Counted from the stretch's first letter, positions 1 to 8,971 are shown. The stretch: 64,000 nt of DNA from Corynebacterium durum (GCF_030408675.1 NZ_CP047200.1:2722864-2786863), one strand, 5' to 3'. Notes: generated from the letters alone by a model not told the origin. Made by a program: numbers and translations.

Positions 1-1247
1 GAAACAATGTTGGCCTGCAGTTCCGCCCAGTCGATCTCCGAATCTCGCACTCTGGCCTGCAGTTCCGCTAAATTGGCTACGTCAGCCGGAGCCACTTCCA
101 TGTCACCTTCAATGTGGAAATCAGCAGGATCGTGCAGCACCCACGTGGACATGGAACTGGGATGTCGTGAGGTCAGCTCCAGATCCACACCAATTTTTGT
201 GGAGGGGTTTACCTGGTGTCCGAGCCGCAGCGCCAATGCTTGTGCGTGGTTAATGGCGCTGGCCAGCGCCTGCTGGGACTCCACCTCGCGGGACTGCACG
301 AAACGACGTAACGACCGTGCAAGACTGGTCATCGAGTTATGGACCTCATCTGAAGGTTCCTCAAGGTTGCGCAGCAACCAGCGCAGTTCAGCCCGCTGAT
401 CGGTAGAAAGATCCTCCACAAACGGACGGGAGAGAATACTTTCCAAAGTGGATTCCAAACGCGTCGATTGCTCACGATCAAACAACAACTCGTAAAAGCC
501 GTTGAAGGATTTTCCCTCGTCCGAATCCTGGATTACATCAACGCCACGGAATACATTGTCTAGGACCTCGGCCGCCGACAGCTCGTCGACCAGGATCTGC
601 TCACGTAAATTCTGATCCAGCTCCTCCGTGGCCTGCCGCACGCGTGCGAAATCACTGGGAATATCCGCAACAAGTGACAAAATATTCTCCACTTGCTCCC
701 GTGCCTCATCTTCCGAAATCACATCCACACCGCGTTCCTGCACCAACGCAATGCGGCGTTCAATCTGCTTTTTTTCTTCTTCAAGGCGGGCCAGTACATG
801 CGATTCGTCAGGGTCGGTGTCGATGGCTAGGCTGGTCAGGCGTTCCGCGACCGTGCTCAAACGCGACCGTGTTGCCGACTTCCGGGGTTTCAGCAGCACA
901 GAGATGTAATCCAATGCCGTGATCGCATCTGTAGAGAGTTCGTAAAATTCCTCCTGCATCCCCTGCGGGCTTCGACGAATAAGAAAGCCAGCTTTCACCC
1001 AGTCGCTGATATACCCCACGGCATTTCGTGGTAGATCAAACCCCTCCTCCCGCAGTTCCACGAGAAGCGGATTCAGTTCTTCCACAAATTCCGTGCCCGT
1101 CACACTGCGCCGCTGACCATCAAAAACAGATCTAAATACGGCGGCAATAGCTGGCGCGTTGGACGAACGCAACAGCGACCACGCCGAACTTTCCGACGCC
1201 ACCCGTTGACACTGCAACGCATCCGCGACAGCATTTACCGAGGACAC
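1..1247 (-). CDS. DUF3375 protein (MksF/JetA-like kleisin), 3' end beyond window
   Basis: The frame is open for about 415 codons from a GTG at 1247, preceded by GGGGA, and runs off the left edge, so the C-terminus is missing. The N-terminus resembles the winged-helix start of DUF3375 proteins (SESSAWSLLRSSNAPAIAAV, then a segment on 'DLPRNAVGYISDWVKAGFLIRR'). A long charged helical part follows (ARLEEEKKQIERRIALVQER and beyond). DUF3375 is the MukF-like kleisin of MksFEB(G)/Wadjet (JetABCD) SMC complexes, which in corynebacteria restrict plasmids. If so, the E, B and G partner genes should lie further left, outside the window. Family call is from sequence resemblance only; partner genes are not visible. 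Confidence 0.7.
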   Translation of the reverse strand, partial: MSSVNAVADALQCQRVASESSAWSLLRSSNAPAIAAVFRSVFDGQRRSVTGTEFVEELNPLLVELREEGFDLPRNAVGYISDWVKAGFLIRRSPQGMQEEFYELSTDAITALDYISVLLKPRKSATRSRLSTVAERLTSLAIDTDPDESHVLARLEEEKKQIERRIALVQERGVDVISEDEAREQVENILSLVADIPSDFARVRQATEELDQNLREQILVDELSAAEVLDNVFRGVDVIQDSDEGKSFNGFYELLFDREQSTRLESTLESILSRPFVEDLSTDQRAELRWLLRNLEEPSDEVHNSMTSLARSLRRFVQSREVESQQALASAINHAQALALRLGHQVNPSTKIGVDLELTSRHPSSMSTWVLHDPADFHIEGDMEVAPADVANLAELQARVRDSEIDWAELQANIV

Positions 1248-1340
1248 AATCAACTCCCCATTCCAGGCCATCCACGTCCACAACTCTGTTCAAAACTAAC
1301 ACGACACCCCCGGCTCGTGGTCGTTTCTTACACCTACATT

Positions 1341-1353
1341 GCTTATCGACGCC
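1341..1353 (+). repeat. GCTTATCGACGCC motif, copy 1 (intergenic)
   Basis: Exact 13-base copy of a motif found seven times in this window. This copy lies between the starts and ends of two leftward genes, so it is not forced by codon use. Confidence 0.7.
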
Positions 1354-1392
1354 CCCGGCCACCCCCGCCCCCGACCCAGCACAGGAATGTCC

Positions 1393-2901
1393 TCACCGTT
1401 TTCGGTAGAGAGACTTCACTTGGTATTCCGGTTCCGAGGTGACCAGAACGCCCAGATTACGGAAAATCCCCTCGTCCACCGGCCCCAGGATAGTGGTGGT
1501 GTGGACATCACACCCTCGAAGATTTTGCAGCTGATCCAGGGCCCTGCGGGATTCCTCGCTCGTCCCCGCAGACACCGACAGCGCAATCAAGACCTCATCA
1601 GTGTGCAAACGTGGGTTCTTGCTTCCAAGGTGAGTGGTCTTGAGTGTTTGGATGGGTTCGATGGAGGCGGGTGACAGCAGGTCCGTCTCGGCGTCGATAC
1701 CCGCCAGGTGCTTCAGCGCATTGAGCAACATTGCGGCAGAACATCCGAGAAGTGGCGATGTTTTTCCTGTAATGATTGTCCCATCGGCGAGTTGGATAGC
1801 AGACCCTGGATCACCAGTCGCAGCCGCAATATTCAGAGCTGGCTGCACCACGGCGCGATCACCTGCGGCAATGCCGGCCTTGCTCATAATCATGGCGACG
1901 CGGGAGGACAGGACGTCGTCAAGCTCCCCGCGGCGTTCCTCCACCAGAGCCTTGTAGTAGCGGCGAATGATCTCCTGCTTGGCGGCCTCCCGGCAGACCT
2001 CATCATCGGAGATGCAGTAGCCAGCCATGTTTACCCCCATATCGGTGGGGGACGCGTAGGGGGAATCACCGGAGAGTTCTTCCATCAGAAGCTTTAGCAG
2101 CGGAAAAACCTCAACGTCACGGTTATAGCTGGTCACCTGCTCTCCATAGGTGGCGAGGTGGAATGGATCAATGAGGTTAATGTCGTCCAAATCGACGGTG
2201 GCTGCCTCGTAGGCGAGATTCACCGGATGTTCCAATGGCAGATTCCAAACAGGGAAGGTCTCAAACTTGGCGTATCCGACGGGAATGCCACGCTGATGCT
2301 CGTGGTAGAGCTGCGACAAACAAGTGGCCAGCTTCCCAGAACCAGGTCCCGGCGCGGTGACGACAATCAAGTCTCGTGTGGTCTCAACATAGTCGTTGAC
2401 ACCAAATCCATCTTCACTGACAATACGGCGAGTATTTGCCGGATAGCCAGGGATAATGCGGTGACGTGACACCTTCAATCCGAGACGTTCTAGGCGTTCC
2501 TTGAAGGCGATGGCAACGCGGTTATCGTCCTCCAGCTGCGTCAACACCACATTGTCCACCAAGAAGCCGCGCTCGCGGAACACATCGACAAGGCGGAGCA
2601 CATCCTCCTCGTAGGGGATGCCCAGGTCAGCGCGCACTTTTTGACGCTCCAGGTCTTTGGCGTTGATGCACACAATGATTTCCAGCTGGTCTTTCAGCTG
2701 CTCCAGCATGGCGATTTTGTTGTCTGGCGTAAACCCTGGCAGCACCCGTGAGGCGTGCATGTCGTCGAAAAGCTTGCCACCCATTTCCAAGTAGAGTTTG
2801 CCGCCAAAGTCTTCCCTGCGCGCTTTAATGTGTTGCGACTGCAAGGCGATGTATTTTTCACGGTCAAAACCGATGGGTGTGTGTGGTGTGCCGTCCGACA
2901 T
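1393..2901 (-). CDS. DUF1846 family protein
   Basis: A 502-residue protein that matches the DUF1846 family over its whole length: it opens with [19 protein letters not shown], continues with [15 protein letters not shown], and has a glycine-rich loop at about residue 195 ([13 protein letters not shown]) that looks like a nucleotide or phosphate loop. The biochemical role of this family is not settled. The ATG at 2901 has a GAAGGG-type ribosome binding site about 10 bases upstream. It is transcribed away from lldD. The preceding gene on this strand, if any, is not in the same operon because lldD is divergent. Confidence 0.85.
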   Translation of the reverse strand: MSDGTPHTPIGFDREKYIALQSQHIKARREDFGGKLYLEMGGKLFDDMHASRVLPGFTPDNKIAMLEQLKDQLEIIVCINAKDLERQKVRADLGIPYEEDVLRLVDVFRERGFLVDNVVLTQLEDDNRVAIAFKERLERLGLKVSRHRIIPGYPANTRRIVSEDGFGVNDYVETTRDLIVVTAPGPGSGKLATCLSQLYHEHQRGIPVGYAKFETFPVWNLPLEHPVNLAYEAATVDLDDINLIDPFHLATYGEQVTSYNRDVEVFPLLKLLMEELSGDSPYASPTDMGVNMAGYCISDDEVCREAAKQEIIRRYYKALVEERRGELDDVLSSRVAMIMSKAGIAAGDRAVVQPALNIAAATGDPGSAIQLADGTIITGKTSPLLGCSAAMLLNALKHLAGIDAETDLLSPASIEPIQTLKTTHLGSKNPRLHTDEVLIALSVSAGTSEESRRALDQLQNLRGCDVHTTTILGPVDEGIFRNLGVLVTSEPEYQVKSLYRKR

Positions 2902-3212
2902 TGTGCAGCGCCCTTCGTGCGTAAAAGGTCCAGTAACACTAGGATTCTAGCGCCTGACAGAAATCAAGGCCACTTGCAACAGGGCTCGATGCACCACTTG
3001 TGGCGATGATCGCGGGGAGCTGGCACGAAAGAACGTGCCGCGGAGAAACGTCGCGGGGGCACCCTTGAGGGGCACTCTCACAATGTCAACAAAGCGGCAT
3101 GAGGAGATTCCTGGGGGTACGTGGATATATAGCCCCCACCCCCACCCCCAAGCCTGGGCAAACCATAGAGATTGCCACATATTTCACAAAGACCCTTAAC
3201 AGGCCAGTTAAG
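2902..3212. other. Intergenic region between DUF1846 gene and lldD
   Basis: No gene is supported here. It holds the divergent promoters. A C-rich tract, CCCCCACCCCCACCCCC, lies at about 3134-3150 and resembles a homopolymer-rich slippage-prone tract, but no reading frame crosses it. Confidence 0.6.
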
Positions 3213-3231
3213 TTAGGATAGCCTTTAATAA
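3213..3231. promoter_or_regulatory. Possible DtxR operator upstream of lldD
   Basis: TTAGGATAGCCTTTAATAA matches the corynebacterial DtxR consensus TTAGGTTAGCCTAACCTAA at 14 of 19 positions, with the left half almost intact and the right half weak. It lies where the lldD promoter should be (about 120 bases before the start codon). This would tie lactate oxidation to iron supply, which is inference. Confidence 0.35.
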
Positions 3232-3262
3232 GTCAGCTAGATACTCTAGGCGCGTAAAGGAT

Positions 3263-3322
3263 CGCGTACGGGTCCTTGATGTGGCACCGCACATAACTCC
3301 GTACGCGCTCGCACATCAAGGA
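3263..3322 (+). promoter_or_regulatory. lldD leader with two mutually exclusive stems, one covering the RBS
   Basis: Two perfect complementary pairs are interleaved. Arm A 3263-3271 (CGCGTACGG) pairs with A' 3299-3307 (CCGTACGCG). Arm B 3273-3283 (TCCTTGATGTG) pairs with B' 3312-3322 (CACATCAAGGA). B' runs into the AAGGAGG ribosome binding site of lldD (3318-3324; ATG at 3334). The linkers are too short (1 and 4 bases) for both stems to form comfortably as a pseudoknot, so they look like alternatives: A-A' leaves the RBS open and B-B' closes it. This is the layout of a translational switch. It could instead be DNA operators; no ligand or protein is known from the sequence. Confidence 0.55.
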
Positions 3323-3333
3323 GGAAAACGCAC

Positions 3334-4596
3334 ATGGCCAAGGTCAGACGTCAGGTACCGCACCCAGACGAGATTTTTGAACTGCTGAAGTTCAAAAAGC
3401 CAGACCTCAATCTCAAGCACGCCCGCTTGGAAAAAGCACAAACCATTGAGGACTTGCGGAAAATTGCAAAGCGCCGCACCCCATCAGCCGCGTTCGACTA
3501 CACCGATGGTGCAGCCGACGACGAAATTTCGATGAACCGTGCCCGCCAAGCCTTCAAAGACGTGGAATTCCACCCGTCCATCCTCAACGATGTCACCAAC
3601 GTAGACACGTCCTGCGAGATATTCGGTGGCCCCTCCGCGCTTCCTTTCGGCATCGCACCAACGGGCTTCACTCGTCTGATGCAAACCGAAGGCGAACTGG
3701 CCGGTGCTTCAGCGGCAGGCAAGGCTGGGATTCCCTTCTGCCTTTCCACCCTGGGCACCACCTCTATTGAGGACGTCAAGGCTGCCAACCCCCATGGGCG
3801 GAACATGTTCCAGCTTTACGTCATGCGGCAGCGAGAAATCTCCTACGGGCTGGTGGAACGCGCCGCAAAAGCCGGTTTTGACACCCTATTCTTCACCGTG
3901 GACACCCCCGTCGCGGGTGCTCGTCTACGCGATAAGCGCAACGGCTTCTCCATTCCGCCGCAGATTTCCCTGGGTACGGTGCTCAATGCCATCCCACGTC
4001 CATGGTGGTGGTGGGACTTCATCACCACACCAACCCTGTCCTTTGCATCCCTGAGCAGCACTGGCGGCACCGTCGGCGAACTCCTGAACTCCGCTATGGA
4101 CCCCTCCATCCAGTTCTCCGACCTGGAGGAAATTCGCTCAATCTGGCCAGGCAAGCTCGTGGTCAAGGGTGTTCAGAACGTTGAAGACTCCAAGAAGCTC
4201 GCAGACCTTGGTGTTGACGGCATCATCTTGTCTAACCACGGCGGTCGACAGCTCGATCGCGCTCCCGTGCCCTTCCACCTCGTTCCCGAGGTTGTCCGCG
4301 AGGTGGGCAAGGACCTCGACGTCGCTATGGACACGGGCATCATGCACGGTGCCGATATCGTCGCAGCTCTCGCGGTGGGTGCCAAGTTCACCTTCATCGG
4401 TCGCGCATACCTCTACGGCCTCATGGCCGGCGGCGAAGCTGGCGTAGCCAAGACCATTGAGATCCTTTCGGAGCAGGTCCGCCGCACCATGCAACTGCTG
4501 CAGGTTGAGACGATTGACGAACTCGGACCCCAGCATGTTACACAGCTCACTCGCCTTGCGCCCCGCAAACTAGCCAAGGATACACACGTTCTCTAA
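3334..4596 (+). CDS. lldD: L-lactate dehydrogenase (quinone), FMN-dependent
   Basis: A 420-residue FMN-dependent alpha-hydroxy-acid dehydrogenase that oxidises L-lactate to pyruvate at the membrane and passes electrons to quinone. Length and N-terminus ([21 protein letters not shown]) fit corynebacterial LldD. The signature SNHGGRQLD at residues 300-308 carries the catalytic histidine and substrate-binding arginine. FMN-site segments include [14 protein letters not shown] near 110 and [16 protein letters not shown] near 352. The start has a strong AAGGAGG site that is embedded in the leader structure described separately. It stands alone: no lactate permease or LldR regulator gene is adjacent in this window, unlike the arrangement known in C. 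glutamicum. Confidence 0.93.
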   Translation: MAKVRRQVPHPDEIFELLKFKKPDLNLKHARLEKAQTIEDLRKIAKRRTPSAAFDYTDGAADDEISMNRARQAFKDVEFHPSILNDVTNVDTSCEIFGGPSALPFGIAPTGFTRLMQTEGELAGASAAGKAGIPFCLSTLGTTSIEDVKAANPHGRNMFQLYVMRQREISYGLVERAAKAGFDTLFFTVDTPVAGARLRDKRNGFSIPPQISLGTVLNAIPRPWWWWDFITTPTLSFASLSSTGGTVGELLNSAMDPSIQFSDLEEIRSIWPGKLVVKGVQNVEDSKKLADLGVDGIILSNHGGRQLDRAPVPFHLVPEVVREVGKDLDVAMDTGIMHGADIVAALAVGAKFTFIGRAYLYGLMAGGEAGVAKTIEILSEQVRRTMQLLQVETIDELGPQHVTQLTRLAPRKLAKDTHVL

Positions 4597-4624
4597 CCCT
4601 GTATTCTCGCGTATCGACGCCCGT

Positions 4625-4660
4625 CCGAACCCGCGATCCATCGTAGGTTCGGGCTTATCT
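4625..4660 (+). terminator. Hairpin after lldD
   Basis: CCGAACC (4625-4631) pairs with GGTTCGG (4646-4652) and is followed by a short T-rich stretch. Weak T-run, so only a probable terminator. Confidence 0.5.
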
Positions 4661-4673
4661 TACGATGGGGCGG

Positions 4674-4744
4674 CAATCTATCGGCACATAACTGTTAAGT
4701 GCCGGTAGATTGTGCGAGAATGGGCACATAACTGTTAAATGCCG
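4674..4744. repeat. Long near-perfect palindrome plus second partial copy between convergent genes
   Basis: Bases 4674-4712 form a 39-base palindrome centred on T4693 with very few mismatches; its arms start CAATCTA and end TAGATTG. The inner 22 bases (4683-4704, starting GGCACATAAC) are repeated 40 bp further on at 4723-4744 with about one mismatch. No T-run follows on either strand, so this is not a standard terminator. The 40 bp phasing (about four helical turns) would suit a dimeric DNA-binding protein. Confidence 0.6.
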
Positions 4745-4771
4745 CTACGCCTCCAGCATCACCACGATAAA

Positions 4772-6121
4772 TCACACCTGCCTATACCGCTGTTTCGGAC
4801 TCCGACCGGCCTCTGTCGGCTCAAGCACCCCAGTTGACACCAGCTGCGCGAGCGCCTTCTGTACGGCACTTCGACTGAGTCCCGTGACCGCAGTAGCTTC
4901 AGCCGCGCTGATAGTGCCGCGGGCGTCGAAAAGCTGTAACACCTGGTCACGCGCAGTTAGTGCTTTCGGGTTTGGTGCTGCACCGACTTGATGCCTGGGC
5001 AAAACCAGGGTGAGTGATGTCGCTGTGGTGCGCACCTCCGGAGCGGGAAACGTGGCGTCGGCAAGCAAGCGCTGCATCGCGGCAAAACCTAGGCCACTAC
5101 CTTTAGCCACTGTGGGTCCAACGAGTTCGACGAGTCGCCTGTTGCGCGTCGGGTTCAGTCCTTCTTCCCCCAGTTCACGCGTGGTAATGGCGCCATATAG
5201 CGCACCCGGATTTGTCACTTCCAAGCGATCAGTAAACACCCGCATCTGCACCGGATAGGCGCGCGCCAAGGGAGAGTAGTCGCGATGCAACAGGGCGTTG
5301 GTCACAGCTTCCCTAATTGCCCCCTGCGGATACTCAGGCGCATGGTGTTTCACCAGGTCAATGCCCTGGTCGATCAGAGCAGCGATACTGCCGCTCAGCA
5401 CCACGCCGTCCGTGTAATCACGCTCTGACGGGCCAGCATAGATCCCGACCGTCGCCGTGAGCTGGGGATAATGGTTCTGAGGATTCGTACCCATCGTTAA
5501 CATCGCAGCCAATGTTGGAGTGCCGTTGTTCACAACACCAAGACTCTCCAAGGCCTGCGCGGTACCAGCAGCAAAAAGGTCCGGGCGAAGGCGCTCTTGA
5601 CGATTCACAAAGGGCCGCAGCATCGCCTCGTCAAGACTCGCACCAGGAATGGGTTCCTCATCCCATGTGGGCTGGGATTGTTCCGCAACATAATGATCAA
5701 TATCGTGAGCAAGCAACGGAACATTGTTGTCTGCCGCGCGCTGAAAACTCCCGTCGTAGAGTCCTCGTTTCTGCACGTAACACGGCTTATCGCGCGGAAA
5801 CATTTCTGGAACCTCAGCCACCAGAACCGATGTCCCATTGGTCAGAGTATGAACCTCAGCCTGCGCCCGAACTGTGGGCATAAGCTGCTCGCACCGGCTC
5901 AGCAGTTTATCGCGCGCCCGTTCCGCAGCGAAGCCTGGCACTGGCTCAAAGCCGTCTCGCACCGACAACCCAACAATGAGCGTTCCACCACGGCTATTTG
6001 ACATCGCACTCAGTGTTTCCACCACCTGCTTGCCGACGCCCACCCGAACTTCAACGTCCAACCCTGCCGTACCCGTGACCCTAAGCCGACGGATCAGCTG
6101 CTCCAGTTCCTGCGTATTCAT
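4772..6121 (-). CDS. AlbA_2/Schlafen-type ATP-binding regulator
   Basis: A 449-residue protein with three parts. Residues about 20-130 resemble the AlbA_2 (Schlafen AlbA-like) domain (VEVRVGVGKQVVETLSAMSNSRGGTLIVGL). Residues about 250-375 resemble the RecG-like/HATPase C-terminal part of this family (YPQGAIREAVTNALLHRDYS, EVTNPGALYG). The last 70 residues look like a winged helix (GTISAAEATAVTGLSRSAVQKALAQL). Members are usually called putative transcriptional regulators or divergent ATP-dependent helicase-like proteins; substrates are unknown. The gene follows an uncharacterised zinc-ribbon gene with a 57-base gap that contains an inverted repeat, which could be its operator. Confidence 0.75.
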   Translation of the reverse strand: MNTQELEQLIRRLRVTGTAGLDVEVRVGVGKQVVETLSAMSNSRGGTLIVGLSVRDGFEPVPGFAAERARDKLLSRCEQLMPTVRAQAEVHTLTNGTSVLVAEVPEMFPRDKPCYVQKRGLYDGSFQRAADNNVPLLAHDIDHYVAEQSQPTWDEEPIPGASLDEAMLRPFVNRQERLRPDLFAAGTAQALESLGVVNNGTPTLAAMLTMGTNPQNHYPQLTATVGIYAGPSERDYTDGVVLSGSIAALIDQGIDLVKHHAPEYPQGAIREAVTNALLHRDYSPLARAYPVQMRVFTDRLEVTNPGALYGAITTRELGEEGLNPTRNRRLVELVGPTVAKGSGLGFAAMQRLLADATFPAPEVRTTATSLTLVLPRHQVGAAPNPKALTARDQVLQLFDARGTISAAEATAVTGLSRSAVQKALAQLVSTGVLEPTEAGRSPKQRYRQV

Positions 6122-6143
6122 GCTGCTTATAAGCTTAGCATAA

Positions 6144-6177
6144 TACTTAGTAATAATGACTATGTATGTACTAAGTA
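6144..6177. promoter_or_regulatory. Inverted repeat TACTTAGTA...TACTAAGTA, candidate operator
   Basis: Perfect 9-base arms at 6144-6152 and 6169-6177, 16 bases apart, in the AT-rich gap directly upstream of the AlbA_2 gene and just after the stop of the preceding leftward gene. A TATTAT -10-like box on the minus strand lies close to the left arm. Autoregulation is inference. Confidence 0.45.
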
Positions 6178-6178
6178 G

Positions 6179-7138
6179 CTAGCTTTGCTGATGAAGCACC
6201 GACGACATCCCACACGATGGACACAGATGGACATATAGGGTGCCGTCCATCCAGTCGACCAATATGCCCCACTGAAGCTGCGCGAAAAACATCATGTCTC
6301 TTCCACAGTCAGGGCAAGTTGGGTACTGCGGGCATTGAATCCACCCTGGAAAACCACCAACAGTACTGCCCGACCACGGGCAGCTAGCCGAAAAAGGCGG
6401 CACTGGTTGCTCGCTGAGTTGAAGTTCCACACGGCTTAACTCGTCGCAGAATTTCTTATGATGCGCCTTGTCCCCTTCAGTACTGACCATCTGCGCGGTA
6501 TCGGCATACATTGTTCCGTACGGTTGAATCAACTCAGCATCACCACAAGCGGTAAAGCGTGTGTACAGTGCCTCCACGTAAAAAAGGCAATTCATGCAGG
6601 CCATGACGGTAATAGTGTGATTTATTTTCACATGCTGGAGGCGCAGGTCAGTGCCATCAAACAGGAAAAGGATTGTTAGCTCACTGCCGCACGTGCCGCA
6701 TCGTTCGCTACAGGGAATCCCAACTTTCACACCCACACCTGGTGAAACCGCATAGGCAGTATCAAACACTAACTCGTGGGGTTGCCCATCGCTGCCAACA
6801 ACCCAACCTGCTTCATACGTGAAGTTGTTCGGCCCAAACGTCGTGGCAACAACCTCGTCGCCCTGCATAACCAAACACTCCAAGATCAGCGCTTGCATTC
6901 TGGGGTCGTTGGCGGCGTCATATCGAGACAGCAGCTCGTCACGAACATCCGCCGCAGCATGGTAATAGATCATCGCTGGATCGTATTTCTCGGCCGCCAG
7001 TGCTGCTCGTGGAATCTCATCCGGTATCGACCAAAAACTTTGAAGGTACGTATCTGCCGGGGAATCCCACCCATCTAATTCCTCTAGGTTATCCAAAATA
7101 TACTGCACTTTCTCCGCATGATTCGACATGGTAATCAT
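6179..7138 (-). CDS. Uncharacterised protein with zinc-ribbon-like CxxC pairs
   Basis: A 319-residue soluble protein I do not recognise with certainty. It has three CxxC pairs: CGTCG near residue 147, CPDCG near 276 and CPSCG near 309. The stretch VGGFPGWIQCPQYPTCPDCGRDMMF resembles the C-terminal part of DUF1963/YwqG-like proteins. The N-terminal half is acidic and helical. The ATG at 7138 has AGAAAGG just upstream; a second ATG at 7129 is possible. It is divergent from nei and upstream of the AlbA_2 gene on the same strand. Metal binding is inferred from the cysteine pairs; function is unknown. Confidence 0.6.
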   Translation of the reverse strand: MITMSNHAEKVQYILDNLEELDGWDSPADTYLQSFWSIPDEIPRAALAAEKYDPAMIYYHAAADVRDELLSRYDAANDPRMQALILECLVMQGDEVVATTFGPNNFTYEAGWVVGSDGQPHELVFDTAYAVSPGVGVKVGIPCSERCGTCGSELTILFLFDGTDLRLQHVKINHTITVMACMNCLFYVEALYTRFTACGDAELIQPYGTMYADTAQMVSTEGDKAHHKKFCDELSRVELQLSEQPVPPFSASCPWSGSTVGGFPGWIQCPQYPTCPDCGRDMMFFAQLQWGILVDWMDGTLYVHLCPSCGMSSVLHQQS

Positions 7139-7185
7139 GCTACCTTTCTGATTACCTGACCCGCTTGGGGCATTACAATGTGCAC

Positions 7186-8001
7186 ATGCCCGAAGGTCAT
7201 GTCATTCACCGCCTTGCCCGCGAGCTCAACCGTGATTTCAGTGAAGCACCACTTCACGTCAGCTCGCCGCAAGGACGTTTTCGCACCGAGGCAGAGCTTC
7301 TCGACGCCCACCCACTGGCGGCAGCAGAGGCATGGGGCAAGCACCTATTCATCGACTTTGACACCGACCGACCCGAGCACATCGTGCACATCCATCTGGG
7401 ACTCATCGGGAAACTGCAGATCAACCCGTTAGCCGAACCGGTGGGAGAGGTTCGCTTTCGCATGGCCACCGATGAGCTTGCCGCTGATCTGCGCGGACCA
7501 CAATGGTGCCGATTGATTACAGACGGCGAGCGGGACGCGGCCATCGATAAGCTAGGCGGTGACCCACTGCGGGAGGATTCCGACCCGGACGCCACATGGA
7601 TGCGGCTGCGCAGGGCGTCGCGAAGCATTGGGGCGCTGTTGATGGACCAAAAGTTGTTTGCCGGAGTGGGCAATATTTACCGTGCTGAGACGCTGTTCCG
7701 ACAGGGAATATCGCCGTTTACCAGCGCAAAAATGCTAGACCGTGGGGAGTTTGACGCGATATGGAGCGATCTTAGTGAATTGATGCGTGACGGGGTTGAT
7801 GTTGGACGGATTGACACCGTACGGCCCGAACACACCCCCGAAACAATGGGGAGGGAACCGCGCAAGGATGATCACGGCGGCGAGGTATATGTATATCGGC
7901 GGGCAGGCCAACCATGCTATGTCTGCGGCACACCCATCAGCGAAACCGTGATGGAGGGTCGCAACCTTTTCTGGTGCGAAGGCTGCCAACCATCGCCATA
8001 G
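7186..8001 (+). CDS. nei: Fpg/Nei family DNA glycosylase (endonuclease VIII-like)
   Basis: A 271-residue base-excision repair enzyme that removes oxidised bases and nicks the abasic site. The start at 7186 is fixed by the family's N-terminus M-P-E-G-H, in which the proline after processing is the catalytic nucleophile and Glu3 is also catalytic; an in-frame start seven codons upstream would bury it. The H2TH region spans about residues 150-200 (LLMDQKLFAGVGNIYRAETL). A C-terminal zinc finger follows (CYVCG near 244, CEGC near 265) with the GRNLFWC turn carrying the conserved arginine. The N-terminal PEGH fits the Nei branch better than Fpg. No clear ribosome binding site is visible, so translation may be leaderless. 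Confidence 0.9.
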   Translation: MPEGHVIHRLARELNRDFSEAPLHVSSPQGRFRTEAELLDAHPLAAAEAWGKHLFIDFDTDRPEHIVHIHLGLIGKLQINPLAEPVGEVRFRMATDELAADLRGPQWCRLITDGERDAAIDKLGGDPLREDSDPDATWMRLRRASRSIGALLMDQKLFAGVGNIYRAETLFRQGISPFTSAKMLDRGEFDAIWSDLSELMRDGVDVGRIDTVRPEHTPETMGREPRKDDHGGEVYVYRRAGQPCYVCGTPISETVMEGRNLFWCEGCQPSP

Positions 8002-8198
8002 ACACAGCAGGTAGAATGTTTACTATCTCACCTTCTTCGAAAAGAAAAGCTAACTGAGCTGCCACGATCCAGAGGACAGGGCCACGCAGGCCACTACAGC
8101 GGAAACACTTTGCGCGACAGCACAGCACGAGTGCTACTATCAGATTTGCTAAAACAGCTTCTGTGTGAAGTTTCCAACTCTTCTTAAGGAATCCTCTT

Positions 8199-8477
8199 AT
8201 GACAGTTCAACCCAATGCGCCACTTGGGGGCAAGCCTGACAACAACCTCATCATGGCCATCATCACCACCGTGCTGTGTTGCGTTCCCGTTGGCGGATAT
8301 GCAATTTACCTGGCAATCCAATCTGATCAAGCCTGGAAGAATGGAGACGCCGCCGCGGCGGCTGAGTTTGGCGCCAAAGCCAGGCAGTTTTCTATTTACG
8401 CAGTGATTGCTGGCCTTGTCGTTGACGTCCTGTGGGGCATCTTCAGCTTTGTTCTTGGTGGAGCAGGTTCCTCCTAA
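8199..8477 (+). CDS. CD225/dispanin-family small membrane protein
   Basis: A 92-residue protein with two membrane segments, about residues 17-39 (NNLIMAIITTVLCCVPVGGYAIY) and 68-90. Between them lies the family's conserved linker (QSDQAWKNGDAAAAAEFGAKARQF). The dispanin fold is shared with interferon-induced IFITM proteins, but bacterial roles are unknown. AAGGA stands 9 bases before the ATG. It is followed after 14 bases by a DUF2752 gene, a pairing seen repeatedly in bacteria. Confidence 0.85.
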   Translation: MTVQPNAPLGGKPDNNLIMAIITTVLCCVPVGGYAIYLAIQSDQAWKNGDAAAAAEFGAKARQFSIYAVIAGLVVDVLWGIFSFVLGGAGSS

Positions 8478-8491
8478 CCCACCACCACTGT

Positions 8492-8932
8492 ATGCTTACC
8501 CCTGTGAATACCCACAGCATCACGCAAGCACTGGAACGCACACCTGCCGGTCCAGTGCTTGCGGTATGTGGTGCAGTGTGCGGGTGTTTTGTGTTGAACT
8601 GGGCCGACCCAACAACGCCCGGAGGACCAACTCCACTATGCCCAACCAAAGCCCTTTTTGGCATAGACTGCCCTGGATGCGGCACTGCCCGTGCTTTGTA
8701 TTCCCTCACACACCTTGATGTATCCGCCGCCGTGCGCTACAACATTCTGGCTGTAGTCGCAGTGATTCTTGTTGGCTGGAGTTGGTGCGTGTGGCTCGGC
8801 AGAACCCTGGGCAAACGCGTCCCCGACTGGTCACAATGGCGGTATGCATCCTGGACAACCGCCGTTGTTGTGTTTGTATGGTTTATCATCCGACTGTTGC
8901 CGTGGGAACCGTTCGCAAGTCTGCGGGTGTAA
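8492..8932 (+). CDS. DUF2752 membrane protein
   Basis: A 146-residue protein with about three membrane segments and the DUF2752 hallmark CPGCGTARALYSLTHLD, preceded by P-L-C-P-T. The start at 8492 follows the CD225 gene by 14 bases and leaves a short cytoplasmic N-terminus; a longer in-frame version would overlap the CD225 gene. The ribosome binding site is poor, so translational coupling is likely. No biochemical function is established for the family. Confidence 0.8.
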   Translation: MLTPVNTHSITQALERTPAGPVLAVCGAVCGCFVLNWADPTTPGGPTPLCPTKALFGIDCPGCGTARALYSLTHLDVSAAVRYNILAVVAVILVGWSWCVWLGRTLGKRVPDWSQWRYASWTTAVVVFVWFIIRLLPWEPFASLRV

Positions 8933-8971
8933 CCAGGGACATTATGAGGCGGTTGCGCTAGAATTCAACCT

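Noticed and set aside
7..922. Several plus-strand frames of 90-130 codons
   Set aside because: They are antisense to the continuous minus-strand DUF3375 frame, which has clear family resemblance and a start with an RBS.
3263..3322. A fully formed H-type pseudoknot in the lldD leader
   Set aside because: Linkers of 1 and 4 bases are too short to span stems of 11 and 9 base pairs, so alternative hairpins are preferred.
4772..6121. RecG helicase
   Set aside because: The gene lacks the helicase motor motifs; only the family-wide AlbA_2 and C-terminal similarity is present.
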